From Sclerotiophoma versabilis (Eukaryota; Ascomycota; Dothideomycetes; Pleosporales; Didymellaceae): DNA of 64,000 nt. Below, piece after piece: positions 49,461 through 59,691 of this stretch (its first letter is position 1; each line of letters opens with the position of its first letter). The stretch lies in contig JAAROD010000011.1 of NCBI GenBank assembly GCA_012274445.1, positions 868,001 through 932,000 of the forward strand. The letters are read 5' to 3'. Under the pieces are notes generated by a model. That model was not told the DNA's origin and did no database searches. It worked only from the letters and a program-made list of their open reading frames with translations. The position numbers were made by a program, and so were the translations under genes.

Positions 49461-49874
49461 CTGGCAGAAACACTGAGCGTTGGTTAAGACTATTACACAA
49501 CATGCGGCAAAAAAGATGCTACACTTGAGGACTGCGCTTTCTCAATCATGCCGCGAACTTCAACCCGATTGAGTCTCCACTAAACAGAGGCGCGTCGTTA
49601 TAGCAACTCTTATCAGGCTGGGGCTGTATGCACGATGGTTGCATTAGCGAGTCCCCTTTTGGACAGTTGGTCAGCATCAGCTTGAGGCAAGCGCATCCTT
49701 CGAGTCCGTCGAACTCGACCCATCAGTCTACAGATGTGGAACACCGCATCCTCAAGCCACCTAGAGTACTCCTGGACTAGTATCGCTACTTCCGACTGAT
49801 CGGCCAACAAAGAGTATTCGAGCAACCGATCCTCGCTTGGAAGTCATCGTCCACTGTATCAGCCTTGCCCCACT
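49461..49874. promoter_or_regulatory. Shared divergent promoter
   Basis: These 414 bases separate the start of the Pro/Gln-rich membrane protein gene from the start of the subtilisin-like protease gene and must serve both. No standard TATA box or known binding site stood out. Confidence 0.4.
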
Positions 49875-52084
49875 ATGTCTGGAGATGCAGAAGCCTATGG
49901 CAACCAGAAGGACAGGAACATAGCGCGCAAGCCTATTAAAGATGGTAAAACCGTGGAGATTGCTGCCGAAAGCCATCATCGCCCTCCAAAGCCAAGTAAG
50001 AAGCCGCAACAACTCAGGCAGGAAGGCAAATACACCGAAGCCATCAGAGAGTACCAAAATCGTATCGAAAAGCTTAGAAAGAATCCACAACGGCACGTCG
50101 ATTTGCTCAAACTGAGATGCCATGTCGGCAGCTGCCTGCTTGAGTCAATGCAGCGGAATCGTATTACGACATCGAAAGTGGAGTTTGAGTACGCAGAATC
50201 ATACTTGCGAGAGACGCTGGCAGAATGGCAAGCTATTGAAGGGAAAGACCGCGACGTGGGGGTGGTAACTACACAGGATGACCTGGCTCAATGTTTGGTT
50301 CGACATGCGGAGTTCAAAGCAGCTCATGGGCAGGAGAAAACGGCTCACGGAAAAGTCAAAGAAGCTGTTGCGTTGTTCGAAGATGTGCTATCCTACCGAA
50401 AGAAGCATTGCCAGCGGGACGATGGTTCTATCGAACTGGTCCTTGCAGACCTTTTCGCTGCCAATCTTGAGCTGAGTAAGAAGGATTGGCATCATGTGGA
50501 GCGATTCAGTCGAAGAGAACTTCGAAAACTGAAACGAAACCCTACATTGTACAGCGAGAACGCCACCATAGCCCTCAAGCGCCATCTGGCTGATGCTCTG
50601 TTCGAGCAGAAGGTGTACGGGGAAGCGAGGCTCTTGTACAACGACATCATTCAACTGCTGAAAGAGCGTCGAGACGAAAACGAACTCAAGGATTATACGA
50701 CGTTTGTCAAAGCCATAAGTAGGCGAAGATGGTACTTAGCTTGGGATTATGCCAGAGACGAAGTTTGGCGGAGACGGCTGGCGACGTACCGGAAGATATG
50801 GGGAACGTCAAGGTCAAGGCAGGGAGAGACACATCCTCTCTCGAAAGGAATATTCTTCGGTGCGCGAAACTCTCCAGGATACGACAGTGTCGACAAGAGT
50901 GCAAGAGCTCAAGCTGCCAAGTGGATGAACGCATATGGTTCATTCTGCAACAAACTTGCCACGAACAGCAGGACACAAAGCGGGAACTTTCCAGTGAAAG
51001 TTGCTGTCATAGATACGGGTATCGACACAACGAATGCATTTGTGGACTCGCGATGGCTTTGTCAGGGCAGATCGAAAGAAACGTGGGACAGAATGAGCGA
51101 ACAAGACAGGACCGCATGGCAGACGAAAAGGATGACGAAGTGTTACAAAGACTTCCTTGACTCGTCATCCGATCTACCAAGTGACGAGGATGGCCATGGC
51201 ACACACATATCTGGTCTCATACTGCGATATGCTCCTAACGCGCATTTGTACGTTGCGCGCGTAGCCAGAACTCAGTCTTCATGCCAAAGTGATCTGAAGT
51301 TCGAACGAAGGGTCGTTGACGTAGGTGATTCAGGCTTCATCAGGTGTATAAGAAGCTAATTCGATCACGACAGGCTGTTAAATGGGCGCTTGATAAGTGT
51401 CGAGTTGACATTGTATCTCTCTCATTCACGCTTGGTGACAATGTCTTGAAAAACGATTTGGACAAACTCATTGAGCAAGCCAACTCGAGCGAAAAAGACG
51501 GAAAGCAGAAGAAAAAGACGATCATCGTCGCAGCAGCGTGTAACGAGGGCGGAAGGGAGCCTGTCCCTTATCCTGCCAACCATGACTCGGTAATCAACGT
51601 TCGAGCCTTGACAGGATATGGGAAGGACGCAGACTTCACCCCCTACCCGAGGAAGTATGATCCGAACTTCTCTATCCTTGGTACTCAAGTTCTGTCTACA
51701 TGGCCGAATCATCTACGGAACCCTCATCAGGTAGCATCTGACGGAGCGAAGCTTAGAGACGTCGAAGGCATAGGGTGCATGACTAATTGTATGGACGGGA
51801 CATCCTTTTCGGCGCCATTGATCGTCGCCTTGATCGCCAACGTGTTTGCCTTCTACATCGAACACAAGCGACAGATTGTGCCTCAGGAGTTCCAGGTTAA
51901 TGACTACCGGTACGAGGCGCAGAATCTGAAAGCTGTGCGGAATATCTTGCTACATATGAGCATTGAGCAAGAAAAAATCAACGTTGTGAGCCCGTGGGAA
52001 ACCCGTCACTTCTTGATGAAAGAACGGCATCGGACAGTTAGTGAGCTATGCACCGCTATTCGCTGGGCTCTTGAGTCTGAATAG
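49875..52084 (+). CDS. Subtilisin-like serine protease (S8) with helical-repeat N-terminus
   Basis: Exons 49875-51320 and 51374-52084 are joined by a 53-base intron (GTAGGT...CACGACAG) to give 718 residues. The join restores the conserved helix and strand RVVDAVKWALDK / VDIVSLSF. Residues about 40-300 look like tetratricopeptide-type helices (GKYTEAIREYQNRI, YGEARLLYNDII). The catalytic domain has Asp380 in VAVIDTGID, His441 in DGHGTHISG, oxyanion Asn539 in AAACNEGG and Ser626 in GTSFSAP, so all key residues are present. There is no signal peptide, which points to an intracellular enzyme. It converges on the gasdermin-like gene 47 bp downstream. In Podospora the S8-type protease HET-Q2 is encoded next to, and cleaves, the gasdermin-like HET-Q1. 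That is the role I infer here. The N-terminal repeats could be a sensor or partner-binding module. Confidence 0.88.
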
Positions 52085-52131
52085 ACAACATGATTTTAGA
52101 TTTCAAGATTGCGGTTGATCCAGATAAACAC

Positions 52132-53032
52132 CTAATCCTCAGGGCACATAATTTCTTCGTCTTCACCAACGATTTCGCTCTGTCCATCTTGCGCCTCGGT
52201 GAAGCCACTCGGCACAATATCGAGTCCAATGTCCTGCTGCAATGAGATATCCCCGATCTCCAATCCTGCCTCTGCGTCCATATCCATAATGTGCGCTTCT
52301 TGCTCGTACTCATCGTCCACACCCGCAAGATCCCCACCAGCCTTCTCTCTTGACTTCACGCGCCCGTTCAACCACTGTATATACCCTCTGCACCCGATAC
52401 GCCCAAACAAAATCCGCGCGACTAGCATAAGACTCGACAACTTCGTCTTTCTTCTCAAACTCGCCCATCGGCCCAAGCGCACCTGGCGCGCCTGCAACGA
52501 GCGTCAAATCCGCCGTTACAGCGCCGCCCAGCCCTACAGCACGGATCTTCTTTCTGGAGTAGCTCACACCCCTGGCAATTTTGATCCCAGTGACCATGTA
52601 CACCGCGCCTGTGACCTTTCTCTTATTGAGCCAGTTTTTTACTTCAGGAACCAATCTGACGCTGTCCTCGACATAATTTTGCGTTGGCTCGATGAACTCC
52701 GTCTCCAGTCGATCAAAAGCCCATTCGAAAATGTCACCACGCTCGCCGTTTACTTCAGCATGAGCGCCTAGCGGGCTGCCCAGCATAGCCAGAAGCTGTG
52801 CTTGGACTCCTATGGCACCAGATATCTGTTTGGAGTGTTGAAGCGTATAGGGTGCTCGGAGGAGTCCCTGATGCACTTTCGGCAGCGGGGATGCGGGTGT
52901 ATTGAGCGGTGGGCAGAGCGGGCGATATGGCTCATCGAACTCTGTGATGATTTGTCCGAGCTGGATATGTGTGGGGCCATAGTCGACGGTGTTGAGGATA
53001 AAATAGGCCTTGCGCTCTGGAAGTACGGGCAT
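52132..53032 (-). CDS. Fungal gasdermin-like protein (HET-Q1/RCD-1 type), probable
   Basis: The ATG at 53032 opens a frame with DYGPTHIQLGQI near the start, VYMVTGIKIARG in the middle and DFVWAYRVQR near residue 216. I associate this layout with fungal gasdermin-like proteins, which form membrane pores after a small C-terminal inhibitory part is cut off. The first frame ends at a TGA at 52310 (240 residues). A second frame continues to 52132 with a strongly acidic tail and connects if a 43-base GT-AG intron at 52384-52342 is removed, giving about 285 residues, close to HET-Q1. That intron is short, so a frameshift is the alternative. The convergent S8 protease is the expected activating enzyme. 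The family call rests on remembered motifs and context, not on a database match. Confidence 0.6.
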
Positions 53033-53605
53033 GTTAGCCTTAGAGTATACTTGACTTCTAGGTATGTTGCAAGCGTGCTGGGCTTTTTGTCTGACCGGGA
53101 CGGCCGTGCTGTGCTGTTCTGGAGGATGCCACCTGCAGGATCAGCCACACCATTCCCATGCCCCACCTCAAGCAACCTACCGACTTCATTGACCAACGAC
53201 TGGCACAGTAAGCAAAAAGATGGAAGCTTAGAGCGTAATTCGAAACTTGCGACGGGGCCACACCGGTCAGTTCCATCATTCACAAAGCCTACTGTTGTCG
53301 TGAACATGAGTCCTTTCGCTTCGCAGCGCTGGTCTCATGCTGAAGGCCTGACGCGATGCAAGAGCTGGCAAAGGACCCAGAGTGGTGCGAAGGCGTATCG
53401 CACCCTTTTTTAGTAGGCATAACAGCCATGGATATGCTGAAGAATAGATTGGGTAGGTTCGATCGTCGGTGGGAAAAGAACGACTACGTCATTGGTCCCC
53501 TACTTACTAATGACCTAAATGACATATAACAGCACTCACAACTCCAGTCTCATCTAATCAAACACAGTCAATTGAAACATTTAGTACGAAAGAATCACAC
53601 CCATC
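53033..53605. other. Intergenic region between the gasdermin-like gene and the GST remnant
   Basis: These 573 bases hold the promoter of the gasdermin-like gene on the minus strand. The plus-strand open frame that crosses it (52802-53413) is an antisense shadow of that gene. No other feature is visible. Confidence 0.5.
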
Positions 53606-53916
53606 ATGTCAAGCCTCAAACCTCTCGTCCTCCACGACCGCGCTACAGGTTTTTCTCCCTTGCTGCCCTCATTTTCCAACTAATGCCAATGGTTGGGCCG
53701 AATCCCATCAAGGTAGCTATAGTGCTTGAGCAGCTGTCTCTCCAATATGATGTAAAAATGTGGAATTTCGGCGATGACCCCCAGAAGGGAGTGAAGGGCA
53801 CTTCTTTTCTATCAATCAAGGAGAACGGCCGTGTACCTGCGCTTGAAGACCCCAACACAGGCGTCGTCAGCTGGGAGAGCGGAGCATGCATCAACTACCT
53901 GCGACGAAGAGGCTGA
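53606..53916 (+). pseudogene. Truncated glutathione S-transferase gene, N-terminal domain only
   Basis: The ATG at 53606 opens a short exon (SSLKPLVLHDRATG). A GT donor at about 53649 is followed by the thioredoxin-fold part of a GST (GPNPIKVAIVLEQL, ENGRVPALEDP, SWESGACINYL). The expected acceptor AG before GPNP is absent; the sequence reads GGTTGGG, so splicing looks lost, although the frame happens to stay open through it. The protein stops after about 85-115 residues, before the helical C-terminal domain, at a junction with a mitochondrial carrier gene. A full fungal GST of this type would be about 220 residues. Confidence 0.75.
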
Positions 53917-54678
53917 TCCAATGCGAGAGCTCTTCGTTCAGTCCGCCTGTGTTGCTCAGAGACATGCGGTATAATGCCTTTAGCTGTTCATAGAGAACCA
54001 AGTGAAGAGCTGTCTCGACAGTTCCCAAGTAGCTTGCGCTCAAGCCTCTGTACAGTCCTTTGAACCCTTCTTGTGCCACCACCTTCCGAACGCAATCGAT
54101 AGTGTTTCGATACTGCCTCTTGTCGAGCTGGAGCCGTGTTTTGATAAGCCAAATGGGGTTTGTAGCAGTTGACGTATTTATCCCAACGGCGACAGCAGCC
54201 TGTGCATGGAGAAGCGCGGCATCATCTCGGTAACCAAGGGTGGTACCGAGAGACTTGCAGCTGCCATATGTGTAGATTTTGATCGCCATCGCAGGAACTA
54301 CGCCGCTATGCTCGGTGCAAGACCACGGAAGAGACCGCGCCAACCTTCTAAGCTGTGGATTGATCGGATGATTTGGGCCGTCTCGTGAACATGTTGGACA
54401 CGGCGAGTGACGAGGTGCGTGGATATTTGAGTACTGCGATAGAAGTCCAACTGTAGTCGCATCCTGAGAACGTCATGAGGGCTTGTCAACACGGCAGTGA
54501 CGATACCGCCGCTACTGCACGCATGGTCAGAGAGCGCGTTTTAATCATAATGTTGCATCACTTACGCGTCGGCAAGTAAATACGCAGAGGACTTCGAAGA
54601 GCTTCTTGGAAATGACGCAGAGGCTGTGTCGCGACCAGACTCGTGTCTGGGATGGTGGGTAGCGGGGAGTTGATTCAT
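53891..54678 (-). pseudogene. Truncated and frameshifted mitochondrial carrier gene (SLC25, Rim2-like)
   Basis: Exon 1 (ATG 54678 to 54566) joins exon 2 at 54514 across a 51-base intron (GTAAGT...GTGCAG). Carrier signatures follow: TSPHDVLRMRLQ (PX[DE]XX[KR] motif) and GWRGLFRGL. A one-base shift near 54300 is needed to continue into VVPAMAIKIYTYG, ATNPIWLIKTRLQ and GFKGLYRGL. The third carrier repeat is missing and the frame ends in a few unrelated codons at 53891. Rim2-type carriers move pyrimidine nucleotides across the inner mitochondrial membrane. This copy cannot be functional as read. Confidence 0.75.
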
Positions 54679-54849
54679 TGTTGAGTTGACCTTCGCTTGG
54701 TCATAGATTTTTGGCGCTGAGATAATGCAAGCGCTCGATTACACGGCGCTACCCCGGCGCTAAGCAGCCACTGGCGGCTACCGCTGTTTATGCGGCCCGC
54801 TTTGCTACATGGAGCCCTTCGTACCCCACATGCCACTTAAAGCACAATG

Positions 54850-55130
54850 TCCCACTCAATCGAGGCTTGGAAACAGTTGCACGGTATCTCGGATGATGCC
54901 CATTTCCATCTTCTCGCCATTCTCCAGTCGTATGGCATCGACACCGAGGCCGATAGTCGTGGCCATGCACTTAACCACATCACTCAGGACTTCCAGGTTG
55001 GAATTATTGAACGCCCGCACTCCAGATCTGTACATAGTAGATTTGAAAGCGAAGGACCCCAAGGGTCATCCCTTGTCCCACGCACTGGCGTTCCCCGGCT
55101 TGGCAAAGACGCTCCAACATCTTGTGGCCG
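54850..55130 (-). pseudogene. Gene fragment of unknown family
   Basis: On the minus strand a protein-like stretch (NNSNLEVLSDVVKCMATT, then GLGVDAIRLENGEKMEM) is open from 55062 to 54856. It appears to extend upstream through NASAWDKG after a single TGA that could be a mutated Trp codon. I cannot name the family. The codon pattern and the position beside other truncated genes suggest a remnant. A plus-strand frame (54847-55173) across the same DNA looks less protein-like. Confidence 0.35.
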
Positions 55131-55506
55131 TTGCCGGATGTTCAAGAGAAAGGTAAACTATGTTCCTGTTTAGCGCAGACGGTTGCTTACGGCGAAGTGC
55201 TTGGACTTTAATGAGCTCATTTGCGTTTGCTGCAAACATGCTAACATCCCGCGTTCACTTTGTAATCGAGTCAAACTTACTAAAACACCAAGCTACTTAG
55301 TTATCTGTGTAGAGATTAATTTACCTAAAGAATTAGCTGTAAGCTGCTCTAGAGCTAACTAAAAGCTTATTATATTAGTATAATAGTAATAAGCAACTCT
55401 AGTAATAAGCAGAAGCTTACTTTAGCTATATTACGTAACCTATATAGATTTCCTATATATATAACAGACAGCTTTTATCTAGACTTAGATAGGTACTAAT
55501 TAAATA

Positions 55507-55930
55507 ATGTAAAGTACTACTAAGACAGCTACACTACTAAGCCGGCTACTCTAAAACATAGTAAAATTTTAACTTTCTATACCTTACTATCTTAATAACT
55601 ACCTAATAGAATTCTATAAAAATTTAAATACTATACTTTATCTATATAAATACTCTATTTCTAGACTTAAAGAATATAGTCTCTTATATTAAGAAAGTTA
55701 TAAAGAGAAAATATAAAATATCTATACTTTTTTAAGTATTTTATACTATAGTATAGCTATAGCTTTATAAATTAAAATATAGAGTATTAATATAGATATA
55801 GTATAGTATTTAAATTTTTATAGAATTCTATTAGGTAGTTATTAAGATAGTAGGGTATAGAAAGTTAAGATTTTGCTATGTTTTAGAGTAGCCGGCTTAG
55901 TAGTATAGCTATCTTAGTAGTACTTTATAT
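55507..55930. mobile_element. 424-bp MITE with ~165-bp inverted repeats
   Basis: It is flanked by TA (55505-55506 and 55931-55932) within the Copia LTR. The ends read ATGTAAAGTACTACTAAGAC and, on the other strand, ATATAAAGTACTACTAAGAT. The two arms mirror each other for about 165 bases with mainly C/T-type differences, leaving only a short spacer. It has no coding capacity. TA duplication and long arms fit a Tc1/mariner- or pogo-mobilised foldback element, but its ends do not match the pogo element in this window. Confidence 0.85.
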
Positions 55931-57700
55931 TACTATTACTTACTTAAGTATAGTTCTATAAGCTTAATTATAGTTATAAGCCTAGCTTTCTAAGAGTAGT
56001 AGATTTCTCTATATACTTAGCTAAATAGAGCTTATTAGATATAGCTTAACTACTCTAATTAAACCTAAATTCTTAGTAATAATAAATTACTACTATAAGT
56101 AAGCTAGTTAACTATAGCTTATAAGCCTAATTAACTATCTCTATAGGTACCTTCTAACTAAAGTTATAAACAGACTAGCCTAATTAGTATATCTAGCTTA
56201 CTTAGTATACTAAGCTTTATAATATATAGAATCTAGTTAACCTAGATACTCTAGATACTCTAGGTATATATAAAAGAGCTTCTTAGCTACTACTTAGTAG
56301 CTTAAGAGTAGACTTTAGAGCTTTTAAATAGCTAGCAGGCAGCTTAATACTTAATAAGAGGCCTTTAGTATACTTAACCTAAAGCTAATTAACCTAGCTA
56401 ACTAACACCTATATACCTTATAGTACTCTAACTCTATTAAGTACTAAAGTATATAACTAGAAGCTTACTAAGTATAAGATTAAATTAAGTAAGTAGATAG
56501 CTAGAATAGAGTATCTTTAGAAGCTATAGAACTAGGTTAATACTACTATATCTCTATTAATTATATTACTAGTAATAGTATAGCTTATTTTAAGTAATAG
56601 TATAACTCTATAATTACTTATCTAAGCTTTAAAGTAGAAGCTTACTTCTACTTTACTTAGTACTAAGAATTAGGTATAAGCTAAGTATAGAGCTTACTTT
56701 AAAGCTACTAAATAGAAATAAGCTACTTTATAAGACTAGTACTAAAAGTAGTTATACCTTTATATAAAAGCTAAGGCTTATAAGCTTATAGAAGTTAATA
56801 GAGAGCTTACTACTTAAGACTTCTTAGATATAATAAGCTATAAGATTACTTCTAAATAGGCCTATACTATATACTTAAGAAATATCTTAGATACTATTCT
56901 AGAGCTTAAAACGCTTATATTAGACTAAGTAAGTAGAGTATTTAGTAGTCTAATATATAAGTATATAATCTAAGTAGAAAAGAATACTTCTAGTATATTT
57001 ACTACCTTTAATAACTACTTAGATATTATATAAAGTACTTCTACTAGTAACTTTAGCTACTTAGGTTTAGGTAATAGTAATAAATATCTTTATAAAAAGA
57101 AAGAAAATACCTATAAGTAGAAGGTAACTAGATACTAAGCTCTAGAGATAGTAGTAAGAGGCTTATTAATACCTTCTTACTATTTAGAGGAATTATACTA
57201 CTAAAATATACTTAAGAAGCTTAATTTTAATAACTTTAAGAAACTAAAAAAGGTAATTAAGTAGCTTAGCTAGTTTTTATAAGCTTTCTATACTATTATA
57301 GTAGCTAGCTTACCTTAATTTACTAGTAGAGCACTTAAAGTTAAGTTTCTAAGTAATATCTAAGTAGCTCTTATTAACCTAAAAATAATAATAAGGCTTC
57401 TAATAAAATTAAAAGTAGAAAAGAAGCCTAAAGTCTATAACCTTATAGATTTTAATACTTATTCACTATTAGAAAGTATAATTCTAGATAATAGAGCTGC
57501 TATATACCTAGTTAATAGTATAAATTAAATTATACCTAGTATCTTTATACTAGCTCTTTTAATAAATATAGAAGAAGTAAGTACTTAAGTATTTTCTATT
57601 ATAAGCTAAGAAGCTTATTTATCTAAGAATACCTTCTATAGAAAGCATAGCCTTAATATAAAGAACCTACTTCTTTAGAATAGATTTATAGTAGAAGAAT

Positions 57701-58013
57701 ATAAGAAGCTAGCTGCTAAGAGATATATATAAGTAGAAACTAAATAAATTTAATACCTATCTACTAGTTTAAAGTCTTATATATAAATACTAGAAGGTAG
57801 AAGGTATATAGAACCTGTTTACAGAATCTATAATTCTCTAGTAGCCTTTATAGTAGTAAAGTAGGCTCTAGTCTAGAGAGTTTAGAGGGCCTATTATAGA
57901 GACTAGAATTACTAGAGTTCTGCTAAGAACCTATAGGGCTAGAACGTAATTAGCTAGAGCGCCTAAGGCCTTCTATACGCTAAGGTACTAGTCTAGAGCC
58001 TAGCCTATTATAA
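57701..58013. mobile_element. Small insertion in Copia copy 3, possible solo LTR
   Basis: Copia copy 1 is continuous across the equivalent position (minus strand, near 29755). Here 313 bases are inserted, bounded by AGAAT on both sides (57696-57700 and 58014-58018). The insert is less AT-rich than its surroundings, has no open frame, and matches none of the LTRs found elsewhere in the window. Confidence 0.5.
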
Positions 58014-58406
58014 AGAATTCTATATTAATATAATCTTAAAAGTTTAATTATAGAAGAAAGAGGTATAGTACCTAGGTCTTAGTAGTACTCTCTAAGTAGG
58101 TTATATTAAGAATTTAAATTTAAGTATTATATATACTAACCTATAGTATACTTATAACCTTACTTTCTTTAAATATAAGCTTCTATTATACTATACCCTA
58201 ACTCTATTAAAGATAGTAATAATAAAATACTTATATAACTTATACTCTAGAAGCTTAATAAAGTAGCTTTAGAATACCTAAGCTAGCTACCTAGGCCTAG
58301 AACCTGTTATAATTCTGTGCAGATAAAGCAGTACAGTAATTAAGTAGCTAACTATAGCTCTTACCTATAAGCTAGAGGCAGAGCTAGGAAGAATCTTCCT
58401 TTATAT

Positions 58407-58793
58407 AGTTACGTAACATGCTTATTAATAAGTATAATATATATAACTTACTTATTAATAAGTATTATATATTACTACTTATTAATAAGTAATACTATAT
58501 ATTTTATTAGACTAACTCTAGTTACTTATTAATAAGTATTATCTTCTAGTAAGTATATAGTTAGTAGAAATATAACCTTTATAGTCTATGTTTAACCTTA
58601 TTAATTAAGTTTGTCTTTAGAATCTTAACCTAACTCTTAAGCTAGATAGTCTACTCTATACTACTTATTATTACCTCTATTATTATAGTATTTTACTAGG
58701 TAATAACCTAACCTAATCTACTGCGCACTGCTTATACCTAAGAACTAATAGAATTAGTACTTATAGTCTTTAACTAAAGTATAACTTTAATAT
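58407..58793 (+). repeat. 5' LTR of Gypsy family D (about 387 bp)
   Basis: Defined by similarity to 22642-22990 and by the position of the gag start after it. Both boundaries are approximate. It includes the palindrome cluster listed separately. Confidence 0.6.
58421..58537. repeat. Four copies of a CTTATTAATAAG palindrome
   Basis: Perfect 12- to 14-base palindromes of the form ACTTATTAATAAGT occur at about 58421-58432, 58450-58463, 58477-58490 and 58524-58537, at the start of the LTR where promoter elements usually lie. The related LTR at 22642 lacks the cluster. Confidence 0.7.
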
Positions 58794-59691
58794 TTTAAAC
58801 ACTTCTAAATATAAGCAATATATTAGAAGATTATACTACTTCTAGTAACTCTACTAACATGCGTAACTTAGCTAGCCTTAAGGTTACTAAACCTAACCTC
58901 TATAATAGAAACTGTTCTAAGCTTAAGAATTAGCTTTTTTAGTTTAATTTATTCTTTACCTTTTAAGGCGTATCTATTAAAGAAGAAAATAAAGTTAAGC
59001 TAGTTATATTATACATGCATAGTAAAGCCTTTAAGTAGATTTAACTCTTTATTTAGAATAAAATAAGTAAGACTACTTCTCTTAAAGATAATATATAGCT
59101 TAATAACTTTATAAAGTTTAAGACTAAAATCTAATAGATTTTTAGAGTTATTAATAAACCTATTATAGCTAGATATAATATCTAGACTATTTAGTAGACT
59201 ATATTAGTTATAGACTATACTGCTAATTTCTAAGCTATTACTTATAATACTAACTAGAATAATACTGTATTAATAACTATGTTTAGACAGGGTCTAAAGC
59301 CTAAGGTTAAGAAAGAACTTATATATACTAGTGTAGTAATTAGAAGCCTTAAAGACTTAAAGAATAAAGCTATTAATATTAATACTTATTTCTATAAGCT
59401 TTACTTAGAGTTAGAGAAAGATCTATAAGTATAAGTTATAGGTAATATAAATAACTGCTTATAACTATAAAACTAGTAGTATAATAATAACCTGCACTAA
59501 GGAAACTAAGAAGAACATAACTACTATTAGCCTAATACTAGTTAACGCATTTATAATAATATATAGAGTAGATACTTTAGACTAGAGGCTATAAACCTCT
59601 CAAACCTTAATAAGAAACTGCTACTAAGATAATAGAATAAGAAAAAGGGTAGTTATAATAAGGATAAGTCTAGTATAACTTATTATAGATA

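Larger units (their letters stand above)
55290..58281 (+). mobile_element. Copia LTR retrotransposon, copy 3, truncated at both ends
   Basis: This copy is in the opposite orientation to copies 1 and 2. The 5' LTR runs from about 55290 to 55972, lacks its first ~12 bases and is split by the MITE at 55507-55930. The primer-binding region GTTATAAGCCTAGCTTTC follows. gag and the start of pol are readable as RIP-damaged frames to 57700, then an inserted element to 58013, then Copia again to about 58281, where the match to copy 1 stops. The left boundary at 55290 abuts normal-composition DNA. Confidence 0.75.

Noticed and set aside
51289..51343. Intron or frameshift with acceptor at 51343 in the protease gene
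   Set aside because: Candidate donors give wrong frame or introns under 35 bases; the intron 51321-51373 keeps frame and restores the conserved S8 sequence.
52802..53413. 203-codon plus-strand frame across the gasdermin-like gene start
   Set aside because: Antisense to the better-supported gene and without family features.
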